DNA of 64,000 bases from Haloterrigena alkaliphila (GTDB taxonomy: Archaea; Halobacteriota; Halobacteria; Halobacteriales; Natrialbaceae): NCBI RefSeq assembly GCF_017352155.2, contig NZ_CP084319.1, forward strand, positions 62,001-126,000, read 5' to 3'. Below the pieces are notes generated by a model. It was not told the origin of the DNA. It did not search any database and saw only the letters and a program-made list of their open reading frames with translations. Each line of letters starts with the position of its first letter. Positions within the stretch are counted from its first letter, which is position 1. Shown here in pieces: positions 1 to 9,551 of the stretch. A program made the translations under genes and the position numbers.

Positions 1-1
1 G

Positions 2-529
2 TTCGGAAAAGAACTGTCCGATCTCTCCAAACGAGAGATCGTCGACCGGGGTCTCGTCCACTGCAGCGAGGAACACGATCTCTTCCCCTTCTTTTCCGTC
101 CACGAAAACCTCCTGATGGGCGCATACCCTCGGAAGGATCAGAAGGCCGCTATGGAGACGATCGACCGGGTTTACGAGCTGTTCCCCCGGTTAGACGAGC
201 GCAGAGAGCAGGACGCGGAGACGCTGAGCGGCGGTGAGCAGCAGATGCTCGCCATCGGTCGGGCACTGGTCAGCGATCCGGAACTGCTCATTCTGGACGA
301 GCCGACGCTCGGACTCGCGCCGGTCATCATCAACGACCTCGACGATACCTTCGAGCAACTCCAGCGGGAAGGGCTCACCATCCTGATCGCCGAACAGAAT
401 ACCACCTTCGCGATGCGTCACGCCGAACGGCTCTATCTGCTCGAGACCGGCGAAATCACCCTCGAAGGCCCGGCGGAAGAGCTCCAAGAGGATGAGTACG
501 TTCGCGACGCGTACATCGGCGTGACCTGA
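2..529 (+). CDS. livF: Branched-chain amino-acid-type ABC transporter ATPase, 3' part
   Basis: The reading frame is open from base 2, so the gene begins before the window and the Walker A lysine region is missing. What remains holds the second half of a LivF-like ATPase: the ABC signature LSGGEQQMLAIGRAL, a Walker B stretch LLILDEPTLGLAP, and the LivF-typical ILIAEQN just after it. LivF and LivG power high-affinity import of branched-chain amino acids, and related systems carry short organic acids or amides. The acid- and acyl-CoA-handling genes downstream make an organic-acid substrate possible, but this is inference. No permease or binding protein is visible in the window. Confidence 0.9.
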   Translation, partial: FGKELSDLSKREIVDRGLVHCSEEHDLFPFFSVHENLLMGAYPRKDQKAAMETIDRVYELFPRLDERREQDAETLSGGEQQMLAIGRALVSDPELLILDEPTLGLAPVIINDLDDTFEQLQREGLTILIAEQNTTFAMRHAERLYLLETGEITLEGPAEELQEDEYVRDAYIGVT

Positions 530-684
530 CGCATCGCCGTTTCCGTTCCGACCGCGGACTACAGCAAATCGTTTTTCGGCCGTACGCTCGAACTCTCGAA
601 GAATCTCTGTGTGACTCTAGAGACGTGGGACCGCGTTCGTGAACGCGTAGATTTACCATCGTGCGTGTGATACAACCACACAGG

Positions 685-1764
685 ATGATGAAGGCTGTAT
701 ACCTGCATGGACCGAGAGACCTCCGTGTCGAGGACGCCGACCGGCGGGACGTCGCTCCAGGAACGGTCGCGGTCGATATCGAGTACACAGGGATCTGCGG
801 CTCGGATCTCCACGAGTACGAGGCGGGACCGGTTCCGATCCGGGCAGAGGGAACCGATCACTCGATACCGGAGTCGGACTGGGACGAGCACTTGCCGAAA
901 CCGATGGGACACGAGATCGCCGGCACCGTCTCGACTGTCGGTGAGAACGTCGAGGGCATCGACGTCGGCGATCGCGTCACGTTGAACATGGTGGCCGGTT
1001 GCCACGATTGCCGCTACTGCGCGACGGGCAAGTACCACCTCTGCGAGCAGGGCGACGGCGGCGTCGTCTCTAGTCGCGGATTCGCCGATCGAATCGTCGT
1101 TCCCGAGTCGATGGCAGTGCCCATCCCGGACGAGGTATCGCTGCGTCACGCGACGCTGGCGGAACCGCTCGGTGTGTCCCTCCGTGGCGTCCGCCGATCG
1201 GGGCTCGATTCGACCGATCGCGTTGCAGTGTTCGGAGCTGGCCCTATCGGCCTGGGCGTCGTTGCGGCCGCGGCGGCAGGCGGGGCACGCGAGATCTACG
1301 TCAGCGAACCACGAGCGGCCCGTCGGGAGGCCGCAGAAGCGCTCGGCGCCGACGTTGTTATCGATCCGACCGCCATCGATGCGGTCGAACGCATTAAGCG
1401 CGAGACCGACCGCGTAGAGGTGTCCTTTGAGTGTGCTGGAACGGCGACGACGCTGACGGATGCTCTTCGAAGCACCGCGTACGGCGAAACGGTCGTCGTT
1501 CTCAGCGTATTCGAAGAGGAGGTTTCTATCCATCCGAACGATATTATGCAGGCAGAACGGCAACTCGTCGGGTCATTTGGCTTTCAGGGCGGACCGCTGG
1601 CCTCGCGGTCCGAATTTGCGACCGTGTTAGATCTGATCGGCGACGGCCGCATCAATCCTGAGCCGATGATCACCGATACGGTACCGCTCGACGGCGTCGA
1701 AGCGGCGTTCGAAGATCTTCGCGATCCCGATAGCGATCAAATCAAAGTGCTCGTCGAACCCTGA
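685..1764 (+). CDS. Zinc-dependent medium-chain alcohol/butanediol dehydrogenase
   Basis: A 359-residue member of the zinc MDR superfamily, closest in layout to 2,3-butanediol and sorbitol dehydrogenases. The catalytic zinc ligands are in GICGSD and PMGHE, and the four structural-zinc cysteines lie in the GCHDCRYCATGKYHLC lobe (residues about 104-119). A Rossmann nucleotide loop GAGPIGLG follows near residue 186. It should oxidise a secondary alcohol or polyol with NAD(P). The start is set at the double ATG (685/688), because the in-frame GTG at 661 would add eight residues not expected in the family. It is followed by the convergent lpdA gene. The substrate cannot be told from the sequence. 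Confidence 0.88.
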   Translation: MMKAVYLHGPRDLRVEDADRRDVAPGTVAVDIEYTGICGSDLHEYEAGPVPIRAEGTDHSIPESDWDEHLPKPMGHEIAGTVSTVGENVEGIDVGDRVTLNMVAGCHDCRYCATGKYHLCEQGDGGVVSSRGFADRIVVPESMAVPIPDEVSLRHATLAEPLGVSLRGVRRSGLDSTDRVAVFGAGPIGLGVVAAAAAGGAREIYVSEPRAARREAAEALGADVVIDPTAIDAVERIKRETDRVEVSFECAGTATTLTDALRSTAYGETVVVLSVFEEEVSIHPNDIMQAERQLVGSFGFQGGPLASRSEFATVLDLIGDGRINPEPMITDTVPLDGVEAAFEDLRDPDSDQIKVLVEP

Positions 1765-1795
1765 TCGACTTCTCCGGACGACCGTTTGCGATCGA

Positions 1796-3199
1796 TCATC
1801 TGTTTAGCGTGTGTATCGCCTGATCGAGCGCATTCTCGCACGCTTCCATGACCGCTTCGGAGAGCGTCGGATGCATGTGAACGGTTCCGGCGACGTTCTC
1901 GAGAGTCAGCCCTGTCTCGACCGCCAGCCCGAGTTCACCAATCAGCTCGGACGCGTCCGGACCGACGATTTGCGCCCCGAGGAGTCGGCCGGCGTCCTCC
2001 TCGGCGACGACGCGGACGAACCCCTCCGTCTCCGAGAGGGTAAGCGCTCGGCCGCTCGCGTCGAACGGGAACTCCCCGACAACCGGCGAGTGACCGACAG
2101 CGCGCGCTTCAGCCTCCGTTAGTCCGACGGTAGCAATCTCCGGATCGGTGAACACCGCAGTCGGAATCGCAGCCTCATTGAGTTCGGCATCGCCCCCGGA
2201 TACGACTTCCGCGGCGACGAGACCCTCCGCAGCCGCTTTGTGTGCCAGCATCGGCTCGCCGGCGACGTCACCGACTGCGAAGACATGGTCGCGAGTGGTC
2301 CGCATCTGGTCGTCGGTTTCGAGGAACCCACTCTCGTCCGGTTCGATTCCGATCGGTTCGAGATTGAGCGTCTCGGTAACGGGCTGTCGACCGATCGCGA
2401 CGAGGACTTGCTCCGCGACCGTCTCCTGTTCGTTCCCGTCCGTGTCTTCCGTCTGGAGGATAACGCTCCCGTCGTCCGCTCGAGACCACTCGGTCGCGAC
2501 CTGACCGAACTGGAAGTCGACGCCGAGCGATTCAGCGCGTTTCTGAACCGGCCGAGAGAGATCCGATTCGTACCCCGGCAGGATGTCGCCTTCCATCTCG
2601 ACGACCGTCACGTCCGTTCCGAGTTTCGCGAACACCGTCGAGAGTTCCATCCCGATGTATCCCGCACCGACGACGGCTAGCGACCGCGGCGCCGCCTCGA
2701 GCGCGAGTGCCTCCCGGGAGTTCAGAATCGGGTCGTCGTCAAACGAAAAGCCCGGAACGCTCATCGGACGGCTGCCGGTCGCGACGATTGCCGTTTCGAA
2801 CTCGAGTTCGTCGACGGTACCGTCTTCCGAGACGATTTCGACGGCGTGATCGCCCGCAAAGCGTGCCGTCCCCTCTCTCACGGTGACACCGTTCGCCTCA
2901 CAGAGGCTCTCAACACCGCCGGTGAGCCGTTCAACGACGTCGTCCTTCCACTCGACCATTTCACCGACGTCGACGAACGGTTCCGCATAAATCCCCATTT
3001 GCGAGGCGGACTCGAGTTCGGTGACGAGGTTCGAGGCCGTTAGCAGTGCCTTCGAGGGGATACAGCCGTGGTTGAGGCACGTCCCACCGACACCGTCTCG
3101 TTCGACCAGGGTGACGTCGCGGTCACGCTGTGCGGAACGAATCGCAGCGGTGTATCCGCCCGGACCACCGCCTATTACGAGAACGTCAGTCGATGACAT
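1796..3199 (-). CDS. lpdA: Dihydrolipoyl dehydrogenase
   Basis: A 467-residue flavoprotein disulfide reductase of full family length. It opens with the FAD-binding GGGPGGYTAAIRSAQ motif, followed by the redox-active disulfide GGTCLNHGCIPSK (Cys-x4-Cys), an NAD-binding GAGYIGMEL near residue 180, the second FAD motif VFAVGDVAG, and the dimer-domain HMHPTLSEA with the catalytic His-Glu region. It reoxidises lipoyl groups of 2-oxoacid dehydrogenase or glycine-cleavage complexes. No E1/E2 genes or glycine-cleavage genes accompany it here, so its partner complex is elsewhere. It is transcribed towards the alcohol dehydrogenase gene. Confidence 0.95.
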   Translation of the reverse strand: MSSTDVLVIGGGPGGYTAAIRSAQRDRDVTLVERDGVGGTCLNHGCIPSKALLTASNLVTELESASQMGIYAEPFVDVGEMVEWKDDVVERLTGGVESLCEANGVTVREGTARFAGDHAVEIVSEDGTVDELEFETAIVATGSRPMSVPGFSFDDDPILNSREALALEAAPRSLAVVGAGYIGMELSTVFAKLGTDVTVVEMEGDILPGYESDLSRPVQKRAESLGVDFQFGQVATEWSRADDGSVILQTEDTDGNEQETVAEQVLVAIGRQPVTETLNLEPIGIEPDESGFLETDDQMRTTRDHVFAVGDVAGEPMLAHKAAAEGLVAAEVVSGGDAELNEAAIPTAVFTDPEIATVGLTEAEARAVGHSPVVGEFPFDASGRALTLSETEGFVRVVAEEDAGRLLGAQIVGPDASELIGELGLAVETGLTLENVAGTVHMHPTLSEAVMEACENALDQAIHTLNR

Positions 3200-3539
3200 A
3201 GGAAGTACGTGGTCAGACTAGCTTATAATGATTTGGTGATCGATTCGGTGCCCAGCGGCCGTCTCGCCGGTAGTTTCCGCGACATCCGCGTCTCAGGACT
3301 TTCAACTCTTGTGGGTATCACTAACAGTTGTTTTTAGCATGCAACGACCTACTACTGAACATAATACCCTAAGTCCGTTATTTACCGTTGATCGATTATG
3401 GAGCGGTTGGGAAATCACAGCCGTTACCACGGTCGACTGATACTGTATCACGATATCGTGATAATTGGCTAATCCCGAACTTACTTAACCGGATTTCCCG
3501 TACCTTTAATCGTTATGAGGGCCCGTTCCACGAGCGGCA
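3200..3539. other. Divergent intergenic region
   Basis: About 340 bases between the divergent lpdA and phosphotransferase genes. It is AT-richer than the flanks, contains no credible reading frame, and should carry both promoters. It also contains an 18-base perfect palindrome, listed separately. Confidence 0.6.
3446..3463. promoter_or_regulatory. 18-bp perfect palindrome, candidate operator
   Basis: TATCACGATATCGTGATA reads identically on both strands. It sits about 77-94 bases upstream of the phosphotransferase start at 3540, within the divergent promoter region. A dyad this exact is typical of a dimeric repressor site. A shorter dyad sharing the TCACGAT half lies at 19156-19167, upstream of a CoA-transferase gene. 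The binding regulator is unknown. Confidence 0.45.
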
Positions 3540-4619
3540 GTGGTGATCACCGTGACGGATGAGGACCAGTATCTGAATCGACTCGTCGACGAGGACGCGT
3601 TACGGAGTTACCTCGGGGAGACCCTCGGCGAGGCCGAGTCGGTCTCGGTGCTGCGCCACGACGAAGGCCACTCGAACGAGACGCTGTTCATCGAGTGGGA
3701 CGACCGCGAGTACGTGTTGCGACGCCCACCCGCTGGAGAAACCGCAGACACGGCTCACGACGTCCTCAGAGAGTATCGTACAATCGACGCACTCCAGGAG
3801 ACGAGCGTCCCGGTTCCCGAAACCGTTCTCGCGTGCGAGGACGAGTCAGTGATCGGCAGTGAGTTCTACGTCATGGGTCGTGAGGCCGGAGACGTACTCC
3901 GAGACACAGAGCCCGAGCGGTTCGCGACGCCGGATCACCGGACTGCGATCGGCGAAGAACTGGTCGATGCGCTCGCGAGCATCCATTCCGTCGATTACGA
4001 GGCGGTCGGACTCGGCGACTTCGGACGTCCCGCCGGCTTTACCGAACGACAGGTCGATCGGTGGCAGCAACAACTCGAGTGGGCGTTCGAAGTAACCGAA
4101 GCCGAGCGTGAGGTCCCTGAACTCGACCGCGTCGGTGAGTGGTTGCAGGAGAACGTCCCGGCGGATCACGCACACACGCTAGTTCACGGTGATTACAAAC
4201 TTGACAACGTGCTGTTCGAACCGGGCGTGCCACCACGACTAGGTGCCATTTTCGACTGGGAACTGTCGACGCTCGGCGATCCGTTAACGGATCTTGGATG
4301 GATGCTGCTCTTCTGGCACGATCCGTCCGATCCGGCTCCGCCGATGCCGGAACTGATGAGTACGGTCATGGCTCAGGAGGGGTATCCAACTCGAGACGAA
4401 CTCGTCGCTCGATACGAACGGCAGACGGGCGTCGAATTCGAGAATCGACGGTTCTATCAGGTACTCGCGGCGTACAAGATGGCCGGACTCGGAGAGATGT
4501 TCTTCCGGCGATATCTGGAAGGAAACTCCGCCGATCCGTTGTATCCGAAGATGGAAAAGGGCGTGCCGCTGCTTGCCGAACAGACGGTCGCACTTATCGA
4601 GGGGGAACGAAACCTGTGA
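3540..4619 (+). CDS. APH-like phosphotransferase of the acyl-CoA-associated family
   Basis: A 359-residue protein kinase-like fold protein of the aminoglycoside-phosphotransferase superfamily, in the subgroup related to the kinase domain of ACAD10/ACAD11. The Brenner motif LVHGDYKLDN (catalytic Asp and Asn) lies near residue 217, and the metal-binding DFG-equivalent FDWELSTLGDPLTDLGW follows. In ACAD10/11 this domain phosphorylates 4-hydroxyacyl-CoAs before dehydrogenation. The next two genes encode an acyl-CoA ligase and a short-chain dehydrogenase, which fits a role in hydroxy-acid or branched fatty-acid breakdown. GTG at 3540 or GTG at 3552 could be the start. No acyl-CoA dehydrogenase gene lies beside it. 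Confidence 0.85.
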   Translation: MVITVTDEDQYLNRLVDEDALRSYLGETLGEAESVSVLRHDEGHSNETLFIEWDDREYVLRRPPAGETADTAHDVLREYRTIDALQETSVPVPETVLACEDESVIGSEFYVMGREAGDVLRDTEPERFATPDHRTAIGEELVDALASIHSVDYEAVGLGDFGRPAGFTERQVDRWQQQLEWAFEVTEAEREVPELDRVGEWLQENVPADHAHTLVHGDYKLDNVLFEPGVPPRLGAIFDWELSTLGDPLTDLGWMLLFWHDPSDPAPPMPELMSTVMAQEGYPTRDELVARYERQTGVEFENRRFYQVLAAYKMAGLGEMFFRRYLEGNSADPLYPKMEKGVPLLAEQTVALIEGERNL

Positions 4620-4841
4620 GCCGCCCGATTAGTACCGTTAGGTTGTCGTTCAGCTCCGTAGTTGAGAGAGGAGTCGACCGCATCCCACGACTGTGACCGC
4701 GCTAGATGGACCCGATGTTTCATAGTGATGAACGTCAATACTACGGAAACAGAGCATGGGAAAACCGAGCACACCATTGGGACTCGGAAACGTGAATGGA
4801 CTTCTGACAGACGACGGTTCATCGGCTAGCAAACCGGAACG

Positions 4842-6452
4842 ATGTCTGATCTGACTCTCCAACCGTTTTTCTGGCGCCCGACGGCGCTCTTCCCAGAGAA
4901 ACGGATTGTCTCGCGAACTGCCGATGGCGTCACGGACTACACGTATGGCGCGGTCGGTATCCGCGTCCGATCGCTGGTCGCTGCACTCCAGGACCGCGGC
5001 TTCGGTTCCGGCGATCGGATCGGTACGTTCGGGTGGAATCACCACCGCCACCTCGAGACCTACTTCGCAGCTCCGCTGTCTGGTGCCCAGTTGCACACGA
5101 TCAACGTTCAACTGGGCGACGACGATATCGTCTACATCGTCGAAGACGCCGCCGACGATATCCTGTTCGTCGATCCAGGCGAACCGTTCGAGACGATCGA
5201 GCGGTTGTGGGACGACCTACCGGTCGACGAAGTCATCGTGATGTCCGAATCGATCCCCGAGACCAACGTTAACGCCGTCGCCTACGAGGACCTCGTCGAC
5301 GAGTACGATCCGGTCGCGGAGACCGATCTCCCTGACCTCGAGGAAGACGATCCGGCCGGGATGTGCTATACGTCCGGCACAACTGGACGGCCAAAAGGCG
5401 TCGAATACTCCCACAAGATGATCTATGCCCACGCGATGATGGTAATGACGCCCGCCGGTCTCGACGTCAGCGAGCGCGACGTGGTGATGCCGGTCGTGCC
5501 GATGTTCCACGTCAACTCCTGGGAGTTTCCGTACGCCGCGACGATGGCCGGTACAACGCAGGTCTATCCTGGACCCGCACCGAGCGCGGCCGACCTGCTG
5601 GCGTTAATCGAAGAGGAAAGCGTCACCATGACCGCCGGCGTGCCGACGGTCTGGATCGACCTCCTCGAACACATCGACGAACACGGCGGGGACCTCTCTA
5701 GCTTAGAGCGGATTATCGTCGGAGGTAGTGCTGCTCCCGAGGAAATGATGCGGCGCTACGACGACGAGTTCGACGTCACCGTCGAGCACGCGTGGGGAAT
5801 GACTGAGACGATGAGTATCGGCTCGGTCTCCCGACCGAAGGCCCGGATGGACGAGTGGGACCGTAGCCGCAAGTATGAGAAACGCCGCAAGCAAGGGCTG
5901 CTCTCACCGGGCCTCGAGATGCGCGTCGTCGACGACGCCGGCGATGAGATCGATTGGGACGGCGAGTCCGCCGGCGAACTGCTGGTCCGCGGCCCGTCCG
6001 TCGTCACGGAATACTACAACCGTCCTGAAGCTAACGAGAAAGACTTTGACGGCGACTGGCTGAAGACCGGCGACATCGCTACTGTCGACGAGGACGGCTA
6101 CATCGAGATCGTCGACCGCGCAAAAGACATCATCAAGAGCGGCGGTGAGTGGATTTCCTCGATTGCGCTCGAGAATGCCCTGATGGCCCACGATGCGGTC
6201 GTCGAGGCGGCCGTAATTGGTGTCCCACACGAAAAGTGGCAGGAGCGGCCGTTCGCATGCGTCGTAACTGCTGAAGGAACGGAAACGAACGAGGATGAAT
6301 TACTGAACTTCCTCGACGACGAACTCGATCAGCCCGACTGGTGGTACCCTGATGAGATCAGGGAAGTCCAGATAATTCCGAAGACGGCGACCGGAAAGTT
6401 TGATAAGAAAGCCCTTCGCAACCAGATCAACAGAAATCCGACCAATGAGTGA
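4842..6452 (+). CDS. Fatty-acyl-CoA synthetase (AMP-forming ligase)
   Basis: A 536-residue ANL-superfamily adenylate-forming enzyme that activates a carboxylic acid to its CoA thioester with ATP. The ATP loop YTSGTTGRPKG is near residue 180, the A5 motif AWGMTE near 320, and the hinge with YIEIVDRAKDIIKSGGEWIS near 425. The C-terminal PKTATGKFDKK holds the catalytic lysine. Length and motifs fit the medium/long-chain AlkK-like group. The stop codon overlaps the next gene by 8 bases (ATGAGTGA), so ligase and dehydrogenase are translationally coupled. Chain-length preference cannot be inferred. Confidence 0.92.
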   Translation: MSDLTLQPFFWRPTALFPEKRIVSRTADGVTDYTYGAVGIRVRSLVAALQDRGFGSGDRIGTFGWNHHRHLETYFAAPLSGAQLHTINVQLGDDDIVYIVEDAADDILFVDPGEPFETIERLWDDLPVDEVIVMSESIPETNVNAVAYEDLVDEYDPVAETDLPDLEEDDPAGMCYTSGTTGRPKGVEYSHKMIYAHAMMVMTPAGLDVSERDVVMPVVPMFHVNSWEFPYAATMAGTTQVYPGPAPSAADLLALIEEESVTMTAGVPTVWIDLLEHIDEHGGDLSSLERIIVGGSAAPEEMMRRYDDEFDVTVEHAWGMTETMSIGSVSRPKARMDEWDRSRKYEKRRKQGLLSPGLEMRVVDDAGDEIDWDGESAGELLVRGPSVVTEYYNRPEANEKDFDGDWLKTGDIATVDEDGYIEIVDRAKDIIKSGGEWISSIALENALMAHDAVVEAAVIGVPHEKWQERPFACVVTAEGTETNEDELLNFLDDELDQPDWWYPDEIREVQIIPKTATGKFDKKALRNQINRNPTNE

Positions 6453-7212
6453 CCAATTTGACCTCTCTGAACGAGTCGCAGTGGTAACGGGCGGCGGGCG
6501 TGGCATCGGTCGCGCCATTGCCGTCGAACTAGCAAACGCCGGCGCAGCAGTTGTTCCGAGCGCCCGTTCGACTGGCGAGATCCAGGCGGTCGCAGACGAA
6601 ATCAGGAACGACGGCGGAGAAGCGCTCGCCGTTCCGGCGGACGTGACTGATCCGGACGCCGTTGCGAACGTGATCGACAAAACCGAAGACGAGTTCGGGG
6701 GTATCGATGTCGTCGTCAATAACGCCGGCTTCAACCCTGACGATGCGCTCGGCCGTCCGAACGACGTCCCGACTGAGAGTCTCGATCGCGTCCTCGACGT
6801 CAATCTGAACGGAGCCTACGAGGTGACGACCGCGGCCGCTGACGGGCTTCTCGAGAGCGACGGAGGCTCGGTGATCAACGTCGCCAGCGTCGGTGGCTTG
6901 GTCGGCCTCCCGCGACAGCATCCATACGTCGCCTCGAAACACGGCCTCGTCGGTCTTACGAAGAGCCTCTCACTCGATTGGGCGCCCGACGTCCGTGTTA
7001 ACGCCATCGCACCAGGATACGTCTCGACGGAACTCACCGATGACCTCGAATCGAACGAACAGCTTCGACAGTCAATCATCGACCGCACGCCGCTCGACCG
7101 ATTCGCTGACCCCGAGGAGATCGCCGGTCCGGCGGTCTTTCTCGCGAGTGATGCTGCGAGCTACGTGACTGGGACTGTTCTCGCAGCGGACGGTGGCTGG
7201 ACCGCACGATAA
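6445..7212 (+). CDS. SDR-family oxidoreductase (FabG-like)
   Basis: A 255-residue classical short-chain dehydrogenase. The cofactor loop TGGGRGIGRA is near residue 13, NNAG near 92, the catalytic Ser in INVASVGG, and the YxxxK pair in YVASKHG near residue 160, followed by the PGYV motif. It probably reduces or oxidises a 3-oxo/3-hydroxyacyl thioester made by the ligase encoded just upstream. The start at 6445 is preferred over upstream codons because it gives the usual short N-terminus and the coupled 8-base overlap with the ligase stop. Confidence 0.92.
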   Translation: MSDQFDLSERVAVVTGGGRGIGRAIAVELANAGAAVVPSARSTGEIQAVADEIRNDGGEALAVPADVTDPDAVANVIDKTEDEFGGIDVVVNNAGFNPDDALGRPNDVPTESLDRVLDVNLNGAYEVTTAAADGLLESDGGSVINVASVGGLVGLPRQHPYVASKHGLVGLTKSLSLDWAPDVRVNAIAPGYVSTELTDDLESNEQLRQSIIDRTPLDRFADPEEIAGPAVFLASDAASYVTGTVLAADGGWTAR

Positions 7213-7422
7213 CAATGGTTCTTTTCCTTACTGGGATTGATTCAACCTCTTTCGTCGGGCGAGCGTGCGAGAGAAATTCTGGCAGTTCGTACACTACTAG
7301 AACTCATAACGAAATATCATACACTCAATAACTGTGTGCCAGTGGCGACACTAAACTAGACAGTGCTACTCAGATAGCCGTGTTCAGATAACATCTAAAT
7401 GGATGGCTGTGGGATAGAACGT

Positions 7423-9390
7423 ATGAAGAACGAATTAACTGAGAAGAATCAAGAGCTCCCAGAAAGGGCAACACTTTCCGTCGACAACATTGGGGGAATT
7501 AACGAGACAGAGGTGACGTTTCAGGAGGGAGTAACGGTTCTCGCCGGACGGAACGCGACGAACCGAACATCGCTCCTCCAAGGACTCATGGCGGCACTCG
7601 GAAGCGATCGCGTCAGCCTAAAGGCCGACGCAGATAAGGGGCACGCGTCGCTTGAGTTCGGCGACGAGACCTATCACCGAACTCTCGAGCGACGAAACGG
7701 AACAATCGTCACCGACGGTGATCCGTACCTCGAAAATCACAAACTCGCGGACCTATTCGCCTTCTTACCCGAGACTAACGAGGCACGACAGGCTGTCGCT
7801 CGTGACGATGACCTTCAGGAACTGATCATGCGGCCGGTCGACACCGAGGAGATTCAGGCCGAAATCCAACGCCTCGAGCAGCGCAAACAGGAAATCGACG
7901 AACAACTCGAGGAATTGGACGAACTCGAGACGCAACTTCCCGATCTGGAGGCGAAACGAAAGCGCGTTACCGACGAGATTGAATCGCTAGAGGAGGAACT
8001 TGAGACCGCGCGCGACGAGCTCGAGGAGACGAACGTCGATGTCGAAGAGCACCGCGAGGAGCAGTCCGAACTCGAGGAGCGACTCGTAGAACTTCGCAGA
8101 ATGCGCTCGGAACTCGAACGCGTCCGCGATCGTATCGAGACCGAACGCGAGAGCATTGACGCCCTCAAGGACGAACGGGAAGAGGTCCAAGAGCAACTCG
8201 AGGAACTTTCGACAGGCAAGGACGAAGACATCGGGCGCATCGAGTCAGAAATCGAGACGCTACAGGATGAGAAAGCCGAACTCTCCGGCGAGATCTCCCA
8301 ACTCCAGAGTACCATACAGTTCAACAGACAACTCCTCGAGGAAGGGGAGTCAATTCTGCCGGAGAACGAACAGAGCGGAACCGGGAGCGACGGATCCATC
8401 ACGGATCGGCTGGCCGTGGACGAAGAGACGGTCACCTGTTGGACCTGTGGCTCGTCGGTCGTGCGCGAGGAGATCGAAACGACAGTCGAGCAGTTGCAGG
8501 ATGTGCACCAGGAGCGACTCGAGAAACGCTCGGAGATCAGTTCCGAACTCGAGGAGCGTCGCGAAACGCTCTCGGAGATCAACGAGAACCGAACCGAATA
8601 CCGGCAGACACAGCAGCGTCTCGATTCGATCGACGACGAGATCGACCGTCGTCGCAATCGGATCGAGGATCTGACGGCCGATCGCGAGGACCTCACCGGC
8701 GAGATCGACGACCTTGAGGCAGAGATCGATGACCTCGAGACGGCCGACCAGAATGATGTACTCGACCAACACAAGGAAGTCAACCGGCTGGAATTCGAAC
8801 TCGAGCGAAAGGAGCGCGAGCGCGACGAGATCGAAGACGAGATCGCGTCGATCGAACAGCGACTCGACGAGCGAGGAGGGCTCGAAAGCCGCCGTGAGAA
8901 GATCACTGACGAACTGACTGACCTCCGGACGCGGATTGACCAAATAGAGGCGACCGCCGTTGAGAGCTTCAACGAGCACATGGAAAACCTTCTCGAAATC
9001 CTCGGGTACGACAACCTCGACCGGATCTGGATCGACCGCACCACCCGGGAAGTCCGCGAGGGACGCCGGAAGGTTACGAAGTCGTCGTTCGACCTTAAGA
9101 TCGTCTGGAGTACTGATTCCGGCGTAGCCTACGAAGACACGATCACCCACCTAAGCGAAAGCGAACGCGAGGTAACCGGGCTCGTGTTCGCGCTGGCCGG
9201 CTATCTCGTCCATGACGTCTACGAAACGGTCTCCTTCATGCTGTTGGATTCACTTGAGGCGATCGACTCAGAGCGGATCGTGAATTTACTCGATTACTTC
9301 GAGACCCACGTGCCATACCTCGTCGTTGCGCTACTGGAAGAGGATGCGCAGGCGGTTGAGACAGAGCACGCCCGAATCACGGAGATATAG
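7423..9390 (+). CDS. Archaea-specific SMC-related (Rad50-like) coiled-coil ATPase
   Basis: A 655-residue protein with an N-terminal ATPase half (residues about 1-150), a long Glu/Arg/Leu-rich coiled coil (about 150-530) broken by a zinc-hook-like CWTCGSS near residue 345, and a C-terminal ATPase half. This is the layout of SMC/Rad50-type DNA-tethering ATPases and matches the haloarchaeal SMC-related family. The Walker A loop reads AGRNATNRTSLLQ, with Arg where the invariant Lys normally sits, and the C-terminal Walker B is FMLLDSLEAID, without the usual Asp-Glu pair. The start at 7423 is chosen over 7399 because it gives a shorter leader. It is probably involved in chromosome organisation or repair. 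Confidence 0.8.
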   Translation: MKNELTEKNQELPERATLSVDNIGGINETEVTFQEGVTVLAGRNATNRTSLLQGLMAALGSDRVSLKADADKGHASLEFGDETYHRTLERRNGTIVTDGDPYLENHKLADLFAFLPETNEARQAVARDDDLQELIMRPVDTEEIQAEIQRLEQRKQEIDEQLEELDELETQLPDLEAKRKRVTDEIESLEEELETARDELEETNVDVEEHREEQSELEERLVELRRMRSELERVRDRIETERESIDALKDEREEVQEQLEELSTGKDEDIGRIESEIETLQDEKAELSGEISQLQSTIQFNRQLLEEGESILPENEQSGTGSDGSITDRLAVDEETVTCWTCGSSVVREEIETTVEQLQDVHQERLEKRSEISSELEERRETLSEINENRTEYRQTQQRLDSIDDEIDRRRNRIEDLTADREDLTGEIDDLEAEIDDLETADQNDVLDQHKEVNRLEFELERKERERDEIEDEIASIEQRLDERGGLESRREKITDELTDLRTRIDQIEATAVESFNEHMENLLEILGYDNLDRIWIDRTTREVREGRRKVTKSSFDLKIVWSTDSGVAYEDTITHLSESEREVTGLVFALAGYLVHDVYETVSFMLLDSLEAIDSERIVNLLDYFETHVPYLVVALLEEDAQAVETEHARITEI

Positions 9391-9551
9391 GCGCCATCTG
9401 CGGTAGCGGTGCTAACTCGACCCCTTTTAGATATTCGGAACAACCTGTCGACGAATCGCTGACGGCAGAGTCTCCCTCCTCAAATCCAAGCACGGAATCG
9501 ACCTAGGAACCTATAGTCGATCAGAATTCTCCTGACGAACTCGGTGTTGAG

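Noticed and set aside
7854-9044. A 396-residue Ser/Arg-rich frame antisense to the SMC-related ATPase
   Set aside because: Its composition follows from the Glu/Leu codons of the coiled coil read backwards; there is no independent promoter or family.
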